DNA of 64,000 nt from Bisporella sp. PMI_857. Its lineage: Eukaryota > Ascomycota > Leotiomycetes > Helotiales > Helotiaceae. The notes beneath the pieces are model-generated. The model ran no database searches. It was not told the DNA's origin and saw nothing but the letters and a program-made list of their open reading frames with translations. Positions 23,133 to 35,501 of this stretch are shown piece after piece. Both the position numbers and the translations under genes were made by a program. The number at the start of each line of letters is the position of its first letter. The first letter of the stretch is position 1. The stretch is from the NCBI GenBank assembly GCA_021307315.1, contig JAJSPD010000009.1, positions 186,001 to 250,000 of the forward strand, read 5' to 3'.

Positions 23133-24868
23133 AAAAATTAGGGGCTTCCGTGCTAGGCATGGAAAAGTATCTTGAGAATGGAGGTTAGTCCGGTTTGCTT
23201 TTGGCTTTTGGAGGTAGAGGCCCTGATAGCTGTTTGGACGTACATAGGTACGATTACCTGGGACATGTAAAGGTCTGGGATGCAAGTATGATGTGTTTAG
23301 AAAAACATGGAGCCGGGCGGCTCTGTGTGCTGCGATGGGGCCGAGGTATATCGATATATACGCTAGTCACTAGAGCGGATTATCTTATCGTTGTGCTTCG
23401 CAAGATAAATCCCGCTCCACGTACTAGTTTCTCAACAATCCCGCCAGAGATTTTGAATTGGTGATGAAGAGTGGATAGATGGTGTAGATAAATCGAATGT
23501 GGGAACGTGGAGCTGTGAGTTTGTGGTGGTCTACGTGATGGGCTTTTATAGATGTGTCACTCATATGCTTTTGCTCGCCGAGATCTCGTCCGAGTGTAGA
23601 CTGGTTGATGGGAGAGACGGAGGAATTTCGGAGGGTTTTAGGTAATGGGGTTAAGCAGATAGAGAAGCCAAGAGTGAGATAACCGGAAGAGAGGGCGGTA
23701 TCAAAGCAACATTTAGCATGCTAACTAGATATATGGAGGAAGCGTGAGGCATGATGATGGATGCATTCCAACAGAACAGATAACTCAAGGTAATTAATAT
23801 TGAAAGCGCGAGTGTATGGCTCTAATATATGATTTTGGTAAAAGGCTGGCTGTGTAAATGTATACTATGGTTGAACTATATAGGAAGCGTTAGATGCGCG
23901 ACGAAGCAACGAGAATGTTAACCAAGATAAGTGAGGCTAGTAATGTCTAGAGACCAAGTGGTATGGTAAATAGAAGAGCTAGATAGGGAACGATGGAACA
24001 AGCTCGGATGTGCCAGCGATGGAGGTGCCTTAGTAGTTGGACAGATTGGAGACAACCTTGGTGGCACGGGTTGTAACATCGCAGGTGCTAAGGTCAATGT
24101 TAGTATAAGCCTGGTGTTGCACCTGGTATATTCTGCGTGATGGAAGGAAAGGTCGTTTATTGGTACTCCATAGTGCTGTTGGGTTGCAATGATATGCGGC
24201 AGGTAGTGCGAGGCAATGCGTAAGAGTCTTTGCTACGGAGAGATGTGCGAGTGACTAGCCAGGAGTCTTCTGCTGAAATTGAGTAGATGGATTTTGGATG
24301 AAACAATGTAGTGGATGTATTGATTGTGGGGTCGATCTTAAACATCGTAGGAGGATTATATACCCGTGGAAATGTCTGGTCAAGGCCCCAATGAGTATTT
24401 ATCCCCAAACGACACTTCAACAAACGCTTGGAACAGAGCAAGAGTAGATATAAGGATATTGTAGAATACTCTTCGTAGCCTATGTCTAATAGGACTGCTA
24501 ATCTATTCGGCGTCGGGAAAGCATCGCACACCTGTGCCTCTCCCGCATCCAATGTTCAAAAGGAACACCATCAAGGAAGAAAGAGAAGACGTCGCACGGA
24601 AAGGAAGGTCTTCGTTAAGGTATAATCTCCATCCCATCCAGAAAGCCTTCAAGATACATGAATAAAGAGAATGTGAAAATGCAACCGATGCGCCATAGCT
24701 ATGGAGGGATATGTAAGAGAAGTCGACGTGCGCCGAAGAACTTCAATGTCGCAGCAGGATATTCTGGTCGGCGAGGTCGTTGTTGCTTGGACACACGTCG
24801 AGGGAATCCCAGTTGCGAAAACAGTCCGCCATCAATGGGCAAGCTATTTAAGATTGGGTATTAGCCGC
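23133..24868. other. Intergenic between convergent phosphoesterase and YPD1 genes
   Basis: About 1.7 kb of AT-rich sequence after the GC-rich gene. Several unrelated small frames occur on both strands. No gene or known repeat is recognised. Confidence 0.45.
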
Positions 24869-25526
24869 TCATGAGCTGGCGAAGAAGCTCTTGAGCACCT
24901 TCTCCACCTCGGCGTACTCTTCTTTTACCGTCTTCAGCGTCTCCTCGATCTTGGTGAGGCACACCTCCTCGTCTAACTCGTTGATGCCTTCGGCATCAGT
25001 CTTGTGGCCGTAGTGTTGAATCTTCTCACACGAATCCTGTAGTGGTTCAGCTATTACTGCGGACTTTGAATCCTGCATCTCCCGCCGGAGCTTACCTTTA
25101 CCTTAGTCAAGCCAAGCGTCGCACTCGAGCCTTTTAGGAAGTGACCCAGAGATGACAGCTTCTCCAGATCTCTCTTCTCCCTATTTCACAACGAGAGGGT
25201 GGGGTCAGTGAATTATGCGTCGTTGATGCACGGAGTCGATCCGGGTATCTTGACATACAGGGCGTCGTTCATATCCTTGAAGGTCTGCTCCGCCTGCTCA
25301 AAGAACCCAAACACAATGGACTTGCTGAACTCGCGATCGTCCTCGTCGTCGTCCATCTCTAAAATCTGCTCGAAAGTCAAGGCATCGATGCTGTCGCCGA
25401 GATCCAAGCCAACGGAGCCTTCTTCGCTCTGTACAAAGCGCGTTAGCCGGCTTCTTACTTTTTTTTACTACTATGGGTGGAATGCGGCGTGGTCCTTACT
25501 CTTTCTTCGGGATCACGGTCCGGCAT
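24869..25526 (-). CDS. YPD1: YPD1-like histidine phosphotransfer protein
   Basis: Four exons on the minus strand: 25526-25500, 25428-25259, 25180-25096, 25036-24869 (149 aa). The HPt motif SLGHFLKGSSATLGL places the phosphorylated histidine at residue 79. The preceding acidic helix (ILEMDDDEDDREFSKSIV) and the following CEKIQHYG are classic Ypd1. The protein passes phosphate from hybrid histidine kinases to the response regulators Ssk1 and Skn7, controlling the HOG osmotic-stress pathway. It is cytoplasmic and nuclear. Filamentous ascomycetes normally carry one copy, which is essential in many. The first coding exon is 27 nt (MPDRDPEER). All three introns have GT-AG ends, and the third falls right after the histidine helix. 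Confidence 0.95.
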
Positions 25527-25763
25527 GATGAGTAGTTATAGGGGATTAAAAGAGGTATAGAAGGATTGATTAGGGAGTGAGGTTGCTCGAGAGCTCCTGG
25601 TAATGGTGGTGGTGATGGTGGGGGAAAAAGAACAGTTGAAGTGCCTTATCGGGTAGACTTGCGCACTCGCTAGTCTTGGTCCGGCAACAGACTTTAACAG
25701 GACAATATCCTCCTCACCACGGCACGGTTGACAGCAGCAATAAGAACCTTGAAGAAGAAGAAT

Positions 25764-25790
25764 CACACACACACACACACACACACACAC
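25764..25790. repeat. (CA)n microsatellite
   Basis: About 13 CA units, uninterrupted, in the YPD1 upstream region. Confidence 0.9.
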
Positions 25791-26389
25791 TTTTGGAATC
25801 GGCCAACCTGCTACTCTATCGTTATTGTGCTGAAAAACTGCTATGACTACGGAATTACGGCACGGGATCAAAAAGAGTCTTTGTATTCATGACCAGGGAT
25901 TTGATGTCAGCGGCAGAAGGGACACACAAAAAAAGAAGATTGATGGATGTTGTTGTGGGGCACAGGTCTGATGGCACCACAAATTTACTCCAAAGCAGAA
26001 AGCCTACGCTGCAGCGCGTGGGATTGGATTATATTATTCCATTACAGTACACAATACAGGATGGTCAGCTCGGCTCTGCATCCTGCCTGCTTTTCATCAA
26101 CAGAGGTGTCGGGGATGCGCTACAGTATGGGACTGTATCCTTTGAAGGGGTTCGCATCGTACAGTAATCCAGCGGCTCTTTGTCAGGATCGTCATCAAAC
26201 TGCTCTATTCTTGTCCCGATCGCTAAGGAGAATAACGATGTAATCTGCAGGCCTGGGGGGAGCCCTGGGATATCGCTACACGAACAGTGTAACACTGATA
26301 TTCAGCCAGACAATAGAATAGGTCAAGGGCGGCTGCTCCAAGAGCTGTTGCTGCTCTTGTCTGGTCTACCCAATATGCCTATAGTGGCA

Positions 26390-26412
26390 CTGTACTGTAC
26401 TGTACTGTACTG
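26390..26412. repeat. (TGTAC)n tandem repeat
   Basis: About four and a half copies of a five-base unit that is itself near-palindromic (GTAC), so the block can fold on itself. Confidence 0.75.
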
Positions 26413-29083
26413 CATACAGTAGCAACGACAGTTGTGGGAAAGGTGGGTTTATGGCGAGGGGCTACCTCCATACTTGTACTGTTGCTGTGCTCTGCTGTCT
26501 CCCCCAGACTTCCAGGGGTGGTTGAATCTGCGTCATCGACCGAGTCCGTTTAGATCCCTGTCGCTTGGGGACAAGAACCATGGCAAATCGAGTGTGCGAC
26601 GGATCATGGTTCATGCCATTCTATATAGAACAGAGAGTCTATCCAGAAGAAAACGGTATATCAGGCCCTGGAGGATCTCACGATATGCTTCTGCTGAAGC
26701 CCTGAAGCGGCTGGCTGGGTAAAGTCCAGGGGGAGGGAGTGGTATCACTGTGATAATACTCTACAGAAGGCCTTGATAGAACCCTGAAAAAAGTCAGCGC
26801 ATCTCCACAATGACGCTGTGGGCACAGAATGACATCAACCTACAGATCCTGTCGCAAGGCCCCCCGCCGTACCACACAAGCCCTGCAATTCGACGCCACA
26901 CGCACCGTGAACCTTCTCCATTTTAACCTCCAAACCCAAAGTCCAGGAAATCAACCACGACTATAAGAGACAACACGACTCGATTTGTGTCGTTTCTATA
27001 AAGCCATTCTTTTCGCCATGTTGCGCACTGCATATGGAGCCAGTCGAACAACAAAACACCATTGTGGAAGCGTTGGACGATAGGAAGCAATATATTGATG
27101 ATTTAGCGGATAGCCTACGCGATCCTCCGAGGGGTACCCCCCCCAGCCCTCTCTTTCCCTCTTTTCTCGAAAAAAGTTACCAACAAGCAAGAAAATCAAG
27201 CTCCACTGGCAGCAGCCCAGAGTCGAGACTCTGTGAGACTTCAGCGCACAACCACTTGCCTGGGCGACCAACGAACCCGACTTTGAATCACCCCAACGAG
27301 AGGAAAAGCGTACCCCCCCCTTTTTAATGAGGTAGCCAAGGTTTACTAAGGAGCCCATTCCGGTCCAATGGGAGCGCAAGAATGCCGAAGATTCGGTAGC
27401 CTTCTGCTTCTCTCATCGGTCTTGACCATGCATGCATTACGGAGAGAATACGGAGGTTCCAAATTATAGCAGGTGGAACCTCGCAGATCGCCGATTCACA
27501 CGTTTGTCGACAATTAAAAAAAAAACGGCAATGGATGGTGGACATTTCCGGGTGGACATCTCCGGCTGGCAATAATGGGTTCGGGAATCATGTTCTGATT
27601 GTGAAATGAGGCCGAAATACTGGTGCTGACCAGAGACAGGACTTTGGACTTTCGCCACAAATAATCAGTCCAGAGCAATAGATCATGATACATAAAATGG
27701 AAAGGGCATTTTATCGACTGCACAGGCTTTCCTCAACTTTCCACCCGTTAAGCAACCAACACCAAAATCTCAAACGAGGCGCGAACAGTCACCTCGTAGA
27801 AAACTCAACAAACGATGCGCGCACAATGACGAGGCATGGCGTCGGAATGGGGGCCTGGAACGATAGATCTTCTACCTACCGCATTTCTTTCTAGAAAACC
27901 GGTTTTATCAATAAAATTATTCGGCTGACTGAGATTCCTACCGACTTTATGTCATTTGCGGCAGGTATTGCCAGAGCACACATGTAGCTAGATGTGAGTA
28001 ATGCTAACGGCTTTGATGTTATTCACAAGATTGGCAACAGCGAAAAAGCGCTCTCGCTATGGGCCGCAGATCTTTTCTTCCTAGAAAGGCAATCTCGAAT
28101 CTATGAGAACCTGTGGCCATACGCCGAAGCCACAGCGAAAAGTCCAATCGGTATCTCATATTTGGCCCAGAAATCACACATCCTAGGTACCAATACAAAT
28201 GCATGACCCAACCTCGCATGACAAATTGAAAAGTGGAAAAAAAGAGCACCAGAGGATCTTCTTCAACAATAGATTCACCATGCAGGGAACCTTCATATTC
28301 ATACGTCTCCAGATTTGCAGCTCGCACTTGACGAGTTTGAACAAATCAACGGGTGACACAGTCGCATTACCCACAAATCAATTTGGTCCCGACCTACCAA
28401 GTTGGGTTATGGAGAGAAAGGTTTGGGAAAAGAAAAACAGATGCTCGATCTTCCCAACGGTCATTGCGAAGGAAAACCTTGGATCTGGGTTTCTGCCTGA
28501 GTTTGAGACTGAAACGCGAGGTCCTCGGGCTCAGATGCAGCGGCGCAGAAAAAATCCAGCCCGCCAGACTTGCGGTATCCCAAAAGGTTCAGTGGACGGG
28601 CCGTCACACGAACCACACTTATCTCACCAGAGAAAAAACAAAAATTAACTAGTGATGTTGCTTGTCGTATGTTCTTTCACATCTGCTCCATGGAACGGAA
28701 CAGATCGTGCACATGACACGGACGCGGCTAAAGCTTGAAAACCGGTGTACATGTAAGTAGGCACACATAATTCGAGGAGCAAGACACAGGGAGCCATCTC
28801 ATCCATGACAAATAAGCATATAGCCATGGATATACTTTTCAATATCAATACCTCAAACAAGTACAAACTTACGCTCACGCCCCTTCGTCTATCCCCAGCT
28901 CTATGGAGGTTTCTGCAAGGCACCACCGACCGATTCTCTCAAGAAAAAAGTAAATGTAAAACTTGAAACATTGTCTTAGTCATCGCATTCGTGTCTCAAT
29001 TAGTATCTATCTCCAAGGGAAAGTCCATCGCGAACGCACTTTTCCGCTGCCATTATCCACACAAAATAGCCATCCTCAGTCAG

Positions 29084-32000
29084 TCAATCAGTCATCACCA
29101 CATCCACATCCTTATCCACAGCTTCAACCATGGCCTCGTCGTCCTTGCCTTTTTGTGCCAGCCGGCTACGCAGTATCTCGACCGCAGCGTCAGCTGCTTT
29201 GGTCTGGACCTCTTCCTCGCTGACTATATTTTGGCATTATTAGCAGTGCCATCATCATATCAAAGAAAGAAAGAAAGAAAAAAAAAGAAAAAAAAACAAG
29301 TATCTAGACTAGCGCATGGACCAAAGAATAAAATCAAGCACATACCGCCACCCTCAACACGAACCACAACTTCCTCGCCGACCTCCACCTTGCAAAGATA
29401 CTCTTTTCCCAGGCTACCAGCTGTGACGGATGTCCGAGATTCGATTGTATATTTGACTTTCTTCTCAACGGCGAGAACACCGAGTCGTTCTTTCGGGTGC
29501 CAGACGTCGACGCCCTCGCGAAGTGCACGGCGGAGATAAGGAAGGATCCCTAGGTTCTCGATGAAGTTGCGGCAGACCTATTGTGCAAGAAGAAATGTCA
29601 GCAAATGTGTCTCTTCCCGGTGAATGGAAGCAAGATGCGAAGGTGCCGAGCAGAGAAAATATGTGAGGAAGGAATGAAGCAGGTGATAAAGAGGAAGGAA
29701 TACTTACGTCGAACGATCCAGAGTCGATCCAAAGAGCACCAATGATACTCTCTACAACATCCGAATACCATTTCATAGCCAGCAAACTTGCGAGCTTCGC
29801 CCATGGATACATTTTACCTCTCTTAAGTTCCTCCAAAATTCCCTCTCGGAGCTCCGCATGTCTCGCCGTGGTCTGAACCTGTACTTCTGCTAAAGCAGGT
29901 GAGTGATGGCGCAGGAACTTCCACAACGGCATCTTGGTTGTTTTGATCTCCTTCTCGAAGACAACTTTCCCACCTTTCTTTGATGTGGGTGATGTCTGAA
30001 GCTCTTTGGGGTTGATACTCTCCTGGGAGCACGAGAACTCCATACATAGGAAAGCAAGAAAATCAGCGTTCACGAGTACTGTCCGCAAATGATGCATCTC
30101 CCAATGAGACAACTCTGGTTCATGTGCTCTCAAAGCGTCCACAACGATCGATTCGAGGATACTGTCACCCAGGAACTCGATACGTTCCAGGGATCCAGAA
30201 CCAGTGATATAAGATGCATGCGTCACAGCTTCAATCAACAAACCTTTCTTCTTGAACTCATATCCCAGCATTCCCTCTAACGGTTGCAACGTGATCGGTA
30301 AGTTAACATCCCGAACACGATTAAATAAGGAGAGTTGCCTTGTCTCAAGCGATAGCCAGTCTTGTTCTGGAAGGAATGTGTGCAGGAGGGAGAGTGCAGC
30401 TGGGATGCCACCTGAGAGTAGGGATGCGCCAATCAGGGCTTCAACTACATCTGCGAGAACCTTGGAGGACATTTCGCGGGTCTTGGAGGAAGAAGAGTCT
30501 TTGAGGAGATCGGGAACGTACAAAGGCCGCCATTTATAGCCTGTGAAGGACTTGGTGATGATGTATTTGTCGAGGCCAGTATCCACGGCTGCGCGGCTCA
30601 ATCTTGAGCTATAAGGTTGTTAGTATCTGTGCTATGGAACAAAAATTACTTGCGTGGCAGTGGCCTCTATAGTGGAAAACTAACTTAGATACCAATCTAT
30701 CCTTTTTCGAAGACAGATATCCTTCGTGCCAGAGTGGGTTATCCGCCATTATCTGGACAGAAGTGCAGAGCTTCAGCACAGAATCGCCAATGAACTCCAA
30801 GCGTTGATAGTTGCTGCTTTCCTGTGCACTTGATGCAGAAATTGCAGTAACGATGAGATCTAGATTGTTGATCTGAACATTTTTCAAAACCGTTGTCGAA
30901 AGCTTACTCGCTAACATATAAACCTCTAATCTTCTCATAATAGATGGGATCATGAGTCCGAATTGCAGATACTTGAAGTCTAAATCATCTACTGTGCATG
31001 CCGTCACAGGCAGAACAATCGAGTGCATCTTGTCTGTCCTAGAAGTGTTTGTGGACGATACTCTGTGGAGGAAATCCTGTCGTTTTGGAAGGCGAACGAG
31101 AGAGAGATGAGATACATCGTTGTATTGTTCCCCATAGCTGTCGTAAGGGTTTTGCACACTTTCTATAGCTGGCTTCTCACTGAGCCATTCCTTGAAGATT
31201 AAGAGTCTGTTAGTAGATATCTCTCTGAAAACGCCGTAGTTGTCGCGATGTTGGAATTCAATTTCATCTAGCACGTATTAATATTTAGTTAAATACATAG
31301 GCCACTGTAGAAGTGAAGCATACTCACCAGCTGGACGATGGTTGAGCTGGTTTTGCAAGGGAACATCTTCATTCGTGGAGAATAACACAACGGGAAGATC
31401 ATTCTTTATAGAGAAACGAGAGCCGAATGAGGCTTCTAGAAGAGCCAGTGTTTCATCTCTTGCCTTACTGACGGCCTTATCGGGGATGGGACAATCTTCG
31501 GCATTATTGTTGATAGTAATAGGAAATTCTGTCCACGAGTCCCAATATACTGAGAATCCTGGTATTGGCGGTATTGGAATAGGGAGGAGCATAGAAATAT
31601 CTAAGTTGTTGAAGTGGACGGCGTAGCGTTGAGCTTGACTGGCATCCTGCCACATTATGGCAACACTGTTTATCTCGATATTAGTCATTAATGTAGAATA
31701 CCTCCTTTATATATTACGCTTATTGGACAGACGACTTACTCAACCCAAGGACTACAGCAACTGAGGTCAGTATATATTGATATTAGCTGGTACTGGCGGT
31801 TAAGACTTACTCCAATTGTTCATTGACAACCATAATGGATGCTCGCTTTTCCATATCAGATAATGGCCCTTCCATAGTAGGATCGCGTCTCAAGGGGAGC
31901 AAATTTTCGCTTATCAGTCCCGCCTTATAGAGGGCAACATATGCCTCGAACGCCGCATCTTTCATGGCATTTTTCTGGCTGGCCCAATCCGTTTGACTTT

Positions 32001-34958
32001 TTGCATATCGCACAGTTTCGTCAACTGAGAGGGGGAGGATAACTTGAGCTCGGAAAAGCTTGTGTCCAGCCTCGGAGCATATGAACTCTGGACGCGTATC
32101 AACATATTCCGTCTTTGGCAGCGTGGCACAGAAATGATAAAGGTGCGGAATAGCACTATCAAGATCGAGCACAGCACCTGTGCTCTCTACATGAAATTGT
32201 CTTGATCCCGTCTTTTCTGAGTCCTCGATCTTCGAATATTCTGCTAATTCGCGCATTTCGTTCTCGTAAATGGCTTTCATATCTGATTCAAGTTGCTGCC
32301 ATTCGGAAAGATTTGTGTCTCCTGCTGAATCGAACATGAGGATCAGTTTTGAGTTCTGGTGTCGAGCTCTTCCGCGGCGCTGGACGAATGACTTTAGGTT
32401 GGCTGGTTTTTGAAAACAAAGGACGAGATTGCATGATGGGACATCTATGCCTTCTTCGAGTACGCTTGTGGCGCTGATTAATATTAGTATGATTGACTAT
32501 TCATCAGAGTGCGAAGATGTTGACTTTAGGGAGCTGACGCAATGTTAATGGCCGCTTAATTATCTTACTTACACCACAAGATTGATGGCACCAGACTTGA
32601 AGAGAGTCAATGTATCTTTCTGTGACTTCACATCCAGCAATTCTGATACGTTGCGAGTTCTCTTTGGTGATGTAGAAGTTCCAACCACTATGTTGAGCAT
32701 AAAGTTAGTGACAGTTTACCTGGGAGACAATTTTTGACTCCTTCTGGTACGTTTGACCAAGCATCAAGTTTTGTGGTAGCTTTTCTAAGTGTTGATGAGC
32801 TTGTTTTCCGACTTACTGATCCCCATTCGGAACTTGTCCCGAGTCGACGGGTGAAGTGTTAACATCAAATAAAGGACCGCAACCATAGCTCTCTCCTGCA
32901 CAAATATGATTCCAAAGAGGCCTGTTGGCTCATCTATAAGTGCTTCGATGAGTTTTGAAACTTTATCTGATACTGAGGTCATGTCGAAGAGTGCTTCATT
33001 TGTTGTTTGGTTGATCTCAACTGTCCGCAATGAGGCGGCGAGGTATTTCCTCTCGGCAGCTGATACATCCCCTCCTCCCGAATATTCATCCTCGTTGGCA
33101 ATCTTCAAGTAGTTTGTGATTACTTGAGATATGTAGTAATCACTGATAAGGTGTCAGAAGCCGGAGATATAATGCCTCTAAGGTAAGTCAAAGTAGACAT
33201 CCTGTGGCTAGTACGTACGCTGCCCATCCCCCTAGGTCATGGCACACTTTGAGGCTGGTTGCATAAAAGGATTTCATTTGTTCTTGGCACCAAGCTTAAG
33301 CTAAAAGTTAGAACTCAAGTTGCTGTATATTGCAAGTAATATTGAAGGACTATGGTTCGATATCCAGGAAGCAATGACGTACTCTTATGATTAAGCATAA
33401 CGGTGCGCAGTGCTCGCTGCCCTTTCTCCGTAGAATTCTTCCTCAGGTGCAGAACATATGGGTCTCTTTCGAAGTCTAGCCTTGAATAAGCCTTACTGAG
33501 ACTCTCGAGGACCTTTGTATGCGTAGTGAGTGAGTCTGCTGATGGCATGCTCTTGTAGTATATCTGGCTTAGGACGGGTAGGTTGACTTGGCGTCTCAGC
33601 TCTGAACGGTACTTGGTCGGTGTACGACATATCGAACCCAAAGTTTCCTCAATCTTGCCCAGTGAAGTGGTGTTGGAGCTCATGACTGGACTGGCCGTAA
33701 GGCCAAGTATAGACGGCACTGAGAGTCTCTTGGTTTTACGAGGATGATAGAAGAGAGTCATAATCTTTGATCCGGCATGTTTACGCACACAATTATGAGC
33801 TGTCTGCTGTCAGAGACAGAGCAGAAGAGAAGATTATGACAACTACCTTCATCAAAAACAATTAATGAAATAGATTCCATCTTAACAAACCCATGAGTAA
33901 GCGCATCGAGCAGGATTTGGTACGTGCAAACGACAATCTGGCGAATATCGATCAGCAATTAAGAGGGTAAAGGCGGCTCGAGCATCAGAAGGTACGACAG
34001 ATACTTACTCGGACATTCTTGAGCACGGCATCCCAAAGGCTCTGCTCCGTCCCTGAACGTTTGATCGTAAGCCGTTTATTTGGATTACTGGGAAACTCGT
34101 AAACATAACGGGCACTTACAACGATCTACCCCATCTGCGCCCGACAGCATTTTGACTTGAACACTACTTATCTTGGACAGAATATCTTCGTATTGTTGTG
34201 CGCACAAAGCGACTGTAGGAGCAAGAAACCATATCATCTGACCAGAATTAGAGGATCGTTTCTTACATAGAAAGCTACTTACTTGATTTGCGGAGATATG
34301 CTCAAGCTCATGAAGCATTCTGAGAACGGCTCTGAATTGACATCATGTGAGAATAAAGCTAAGGAGAGTGTTCCTTTCCATACGGAAGAGTTACGGTAGA
34401 AGGTTGGTATTGCTCAGAATATAGGAACATGCAAAAATGGCTCGATAAGTTTCTTCGAGACTGACGAGTGAGAATAGGACACAAAGAAATCCTAAGAGGG
34501 TTGACAAAATGAAACATCTTTGTAGAAGTATACTTGTGTAAAACCAACGCTTATGCTTGAGACGGATTACATACACATGTGTCTTGCCTTTCGAAAGGAG
34601 TTTCAGTCAGTCCTAGACTCGATATGCTCGGGAAATTTGCAAATACCTGAACCTGTATCCATCTAGTTCAATATTAGCATATATCTTTGGGGTATCGCAC
34701 ATATTATAGACCAACCGCAACAATGATATTCTTCTTGAGAGACTCCCCTAACATCTCAAGTTGATATCTCCTGGCTGTGAAGGCTGGCGTCTCAGTTTTT
34801 GGGTCCAGTGTGGGTGAAGGTGGCTGTTCTGAAGAAACTCCATTTTCAACATCATTTTTCAACACTTCAACAGTTGTATTTGCCAGGGGATCCAAATCAA
34901 CATTCTCTGGCGTAATCACTTCCTGGGGTCCTGAAGCTTCGTCTTCGGAATGGGCCAT
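29084..34958 (-). CDS. DCL2: Dicer-like protein 2 (RNA interference ribonuclease)
   Basis: Eighteen exons on the minus strand: 34958-34716, 34662-34647, 34587-34575, 34331-34283, 34237-34120, 34052-34009, 33937-33847, 33799-33383, 33294-33219, 33142-32817, 32687-32573, 32473-31811, 31751-31740, 31665-31328, 31267-30685, 30608-29708, 29577-29346, 29223-29084 (1458 aa). Order of domains: DExD/H helicase with Walker A MDTGSGKT (82-89) and DEAH (190-193), helicase C-terminal motif SFVQRRGRAR, Dicer dimerisation domain (near HLYHFCATLP), RNase IIIa (LEFIGDS, about 997) and RNase IIIb (IEFLGDS, about 1178), then a dsRNA-binding-like end. There is no PAZ domain, as is usual for fungal Dicers. It cuts long dsRNA into small interfering RNAs; in other fungi DCL2 is the main Dicer for quelling and antiviral silencing. 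Exons of 16, 13 and 12 nt are needed to keep the conserved blocks. An alternative upstream ATG at 35012 would add 18 residues. Confidence 0.93.
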
Positions 34959-35501
34959 TTTTAAACTAATGGCAGGTGTCTCAAGCAACAACGTATTATG
35001 GCAATGACGCAAAAGGCAAGGCTAGCAAGGAGCGGATTTTTTATGATAGATAAAGTGAGAAAATGTCAGATTCGAAGGGTATTTTTCATAACTTTATATG
35101 AAAAACGAATCAGTGCTTTTTTTCATGCAGGAATTACTTGATGGAAAGTTGCAGATCTTTAGGTAGGATGATTGGTCCCGACACCTATCGTCTAGGCTGT
35201 CATTTGTGATAGATAGGTCTTTCGGCCAACAAAACAGAGCAGAGAAAACGCCAAATTGCAGATGGCGAAAGAAAGAAGCGAAACCCGATCGAATTAACAA
35301 TATCAAAATGCTTTGGAAAAGGAAGGGGACAGAGAAAGGGTGGAGGAGGACGAGGCTGCATAGCCTTGTGGCACCAGAAGCGAACCCCTCGATTTCATAG
35401 GCAACAAGAAACCATGACCTATTCACTACAAAGGTACCATCCTCAGCCTCAAGCTTGGTCAGGATGATGCTTAGCAAAACGACCTACACTCCACCGCTGA
35501 G
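34959..35501. promoter_or_regulatory. Divergent intergenic region between DCL2 and the coiled-coil gene
   Basis: 543 bases between two start codons on opposite strands, so both promoters must lie here or overlap. No clear TATA box is seen. Confidence 0.5.

Larger units (their letters stand above)
25527..29083. other. Large gene-poor region between YPD1 and DCL2
   Basis: About 3.5 kb. The first part is the YPD1 promoter, with a CA microsatellite; a pentanucleotide repeat lies near 26390. The longest frames (for example 27034-27327 and 28199-28648 on +) have no recognisable domains and disagree with frames on the other strand. No gene is supported. It could hold a poorly conserved or non-coding transcript. 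Confidence 0.4.

Noticed and set aside
27034..27327. 97-codon + frame starting MEPVEQQNTIVEALDD
   Set aside because: The first part looks protein-like but the rest is low-complexity proline/serine. Nothing in the flanking DNA supports exons.
33340..33375. GGTTCGA-like B-box of a tRNA
   Set aside because: Lies in a DCL2 intron without a matching A box or foldable cloverleaf. No convincing tRNA was found in the window.
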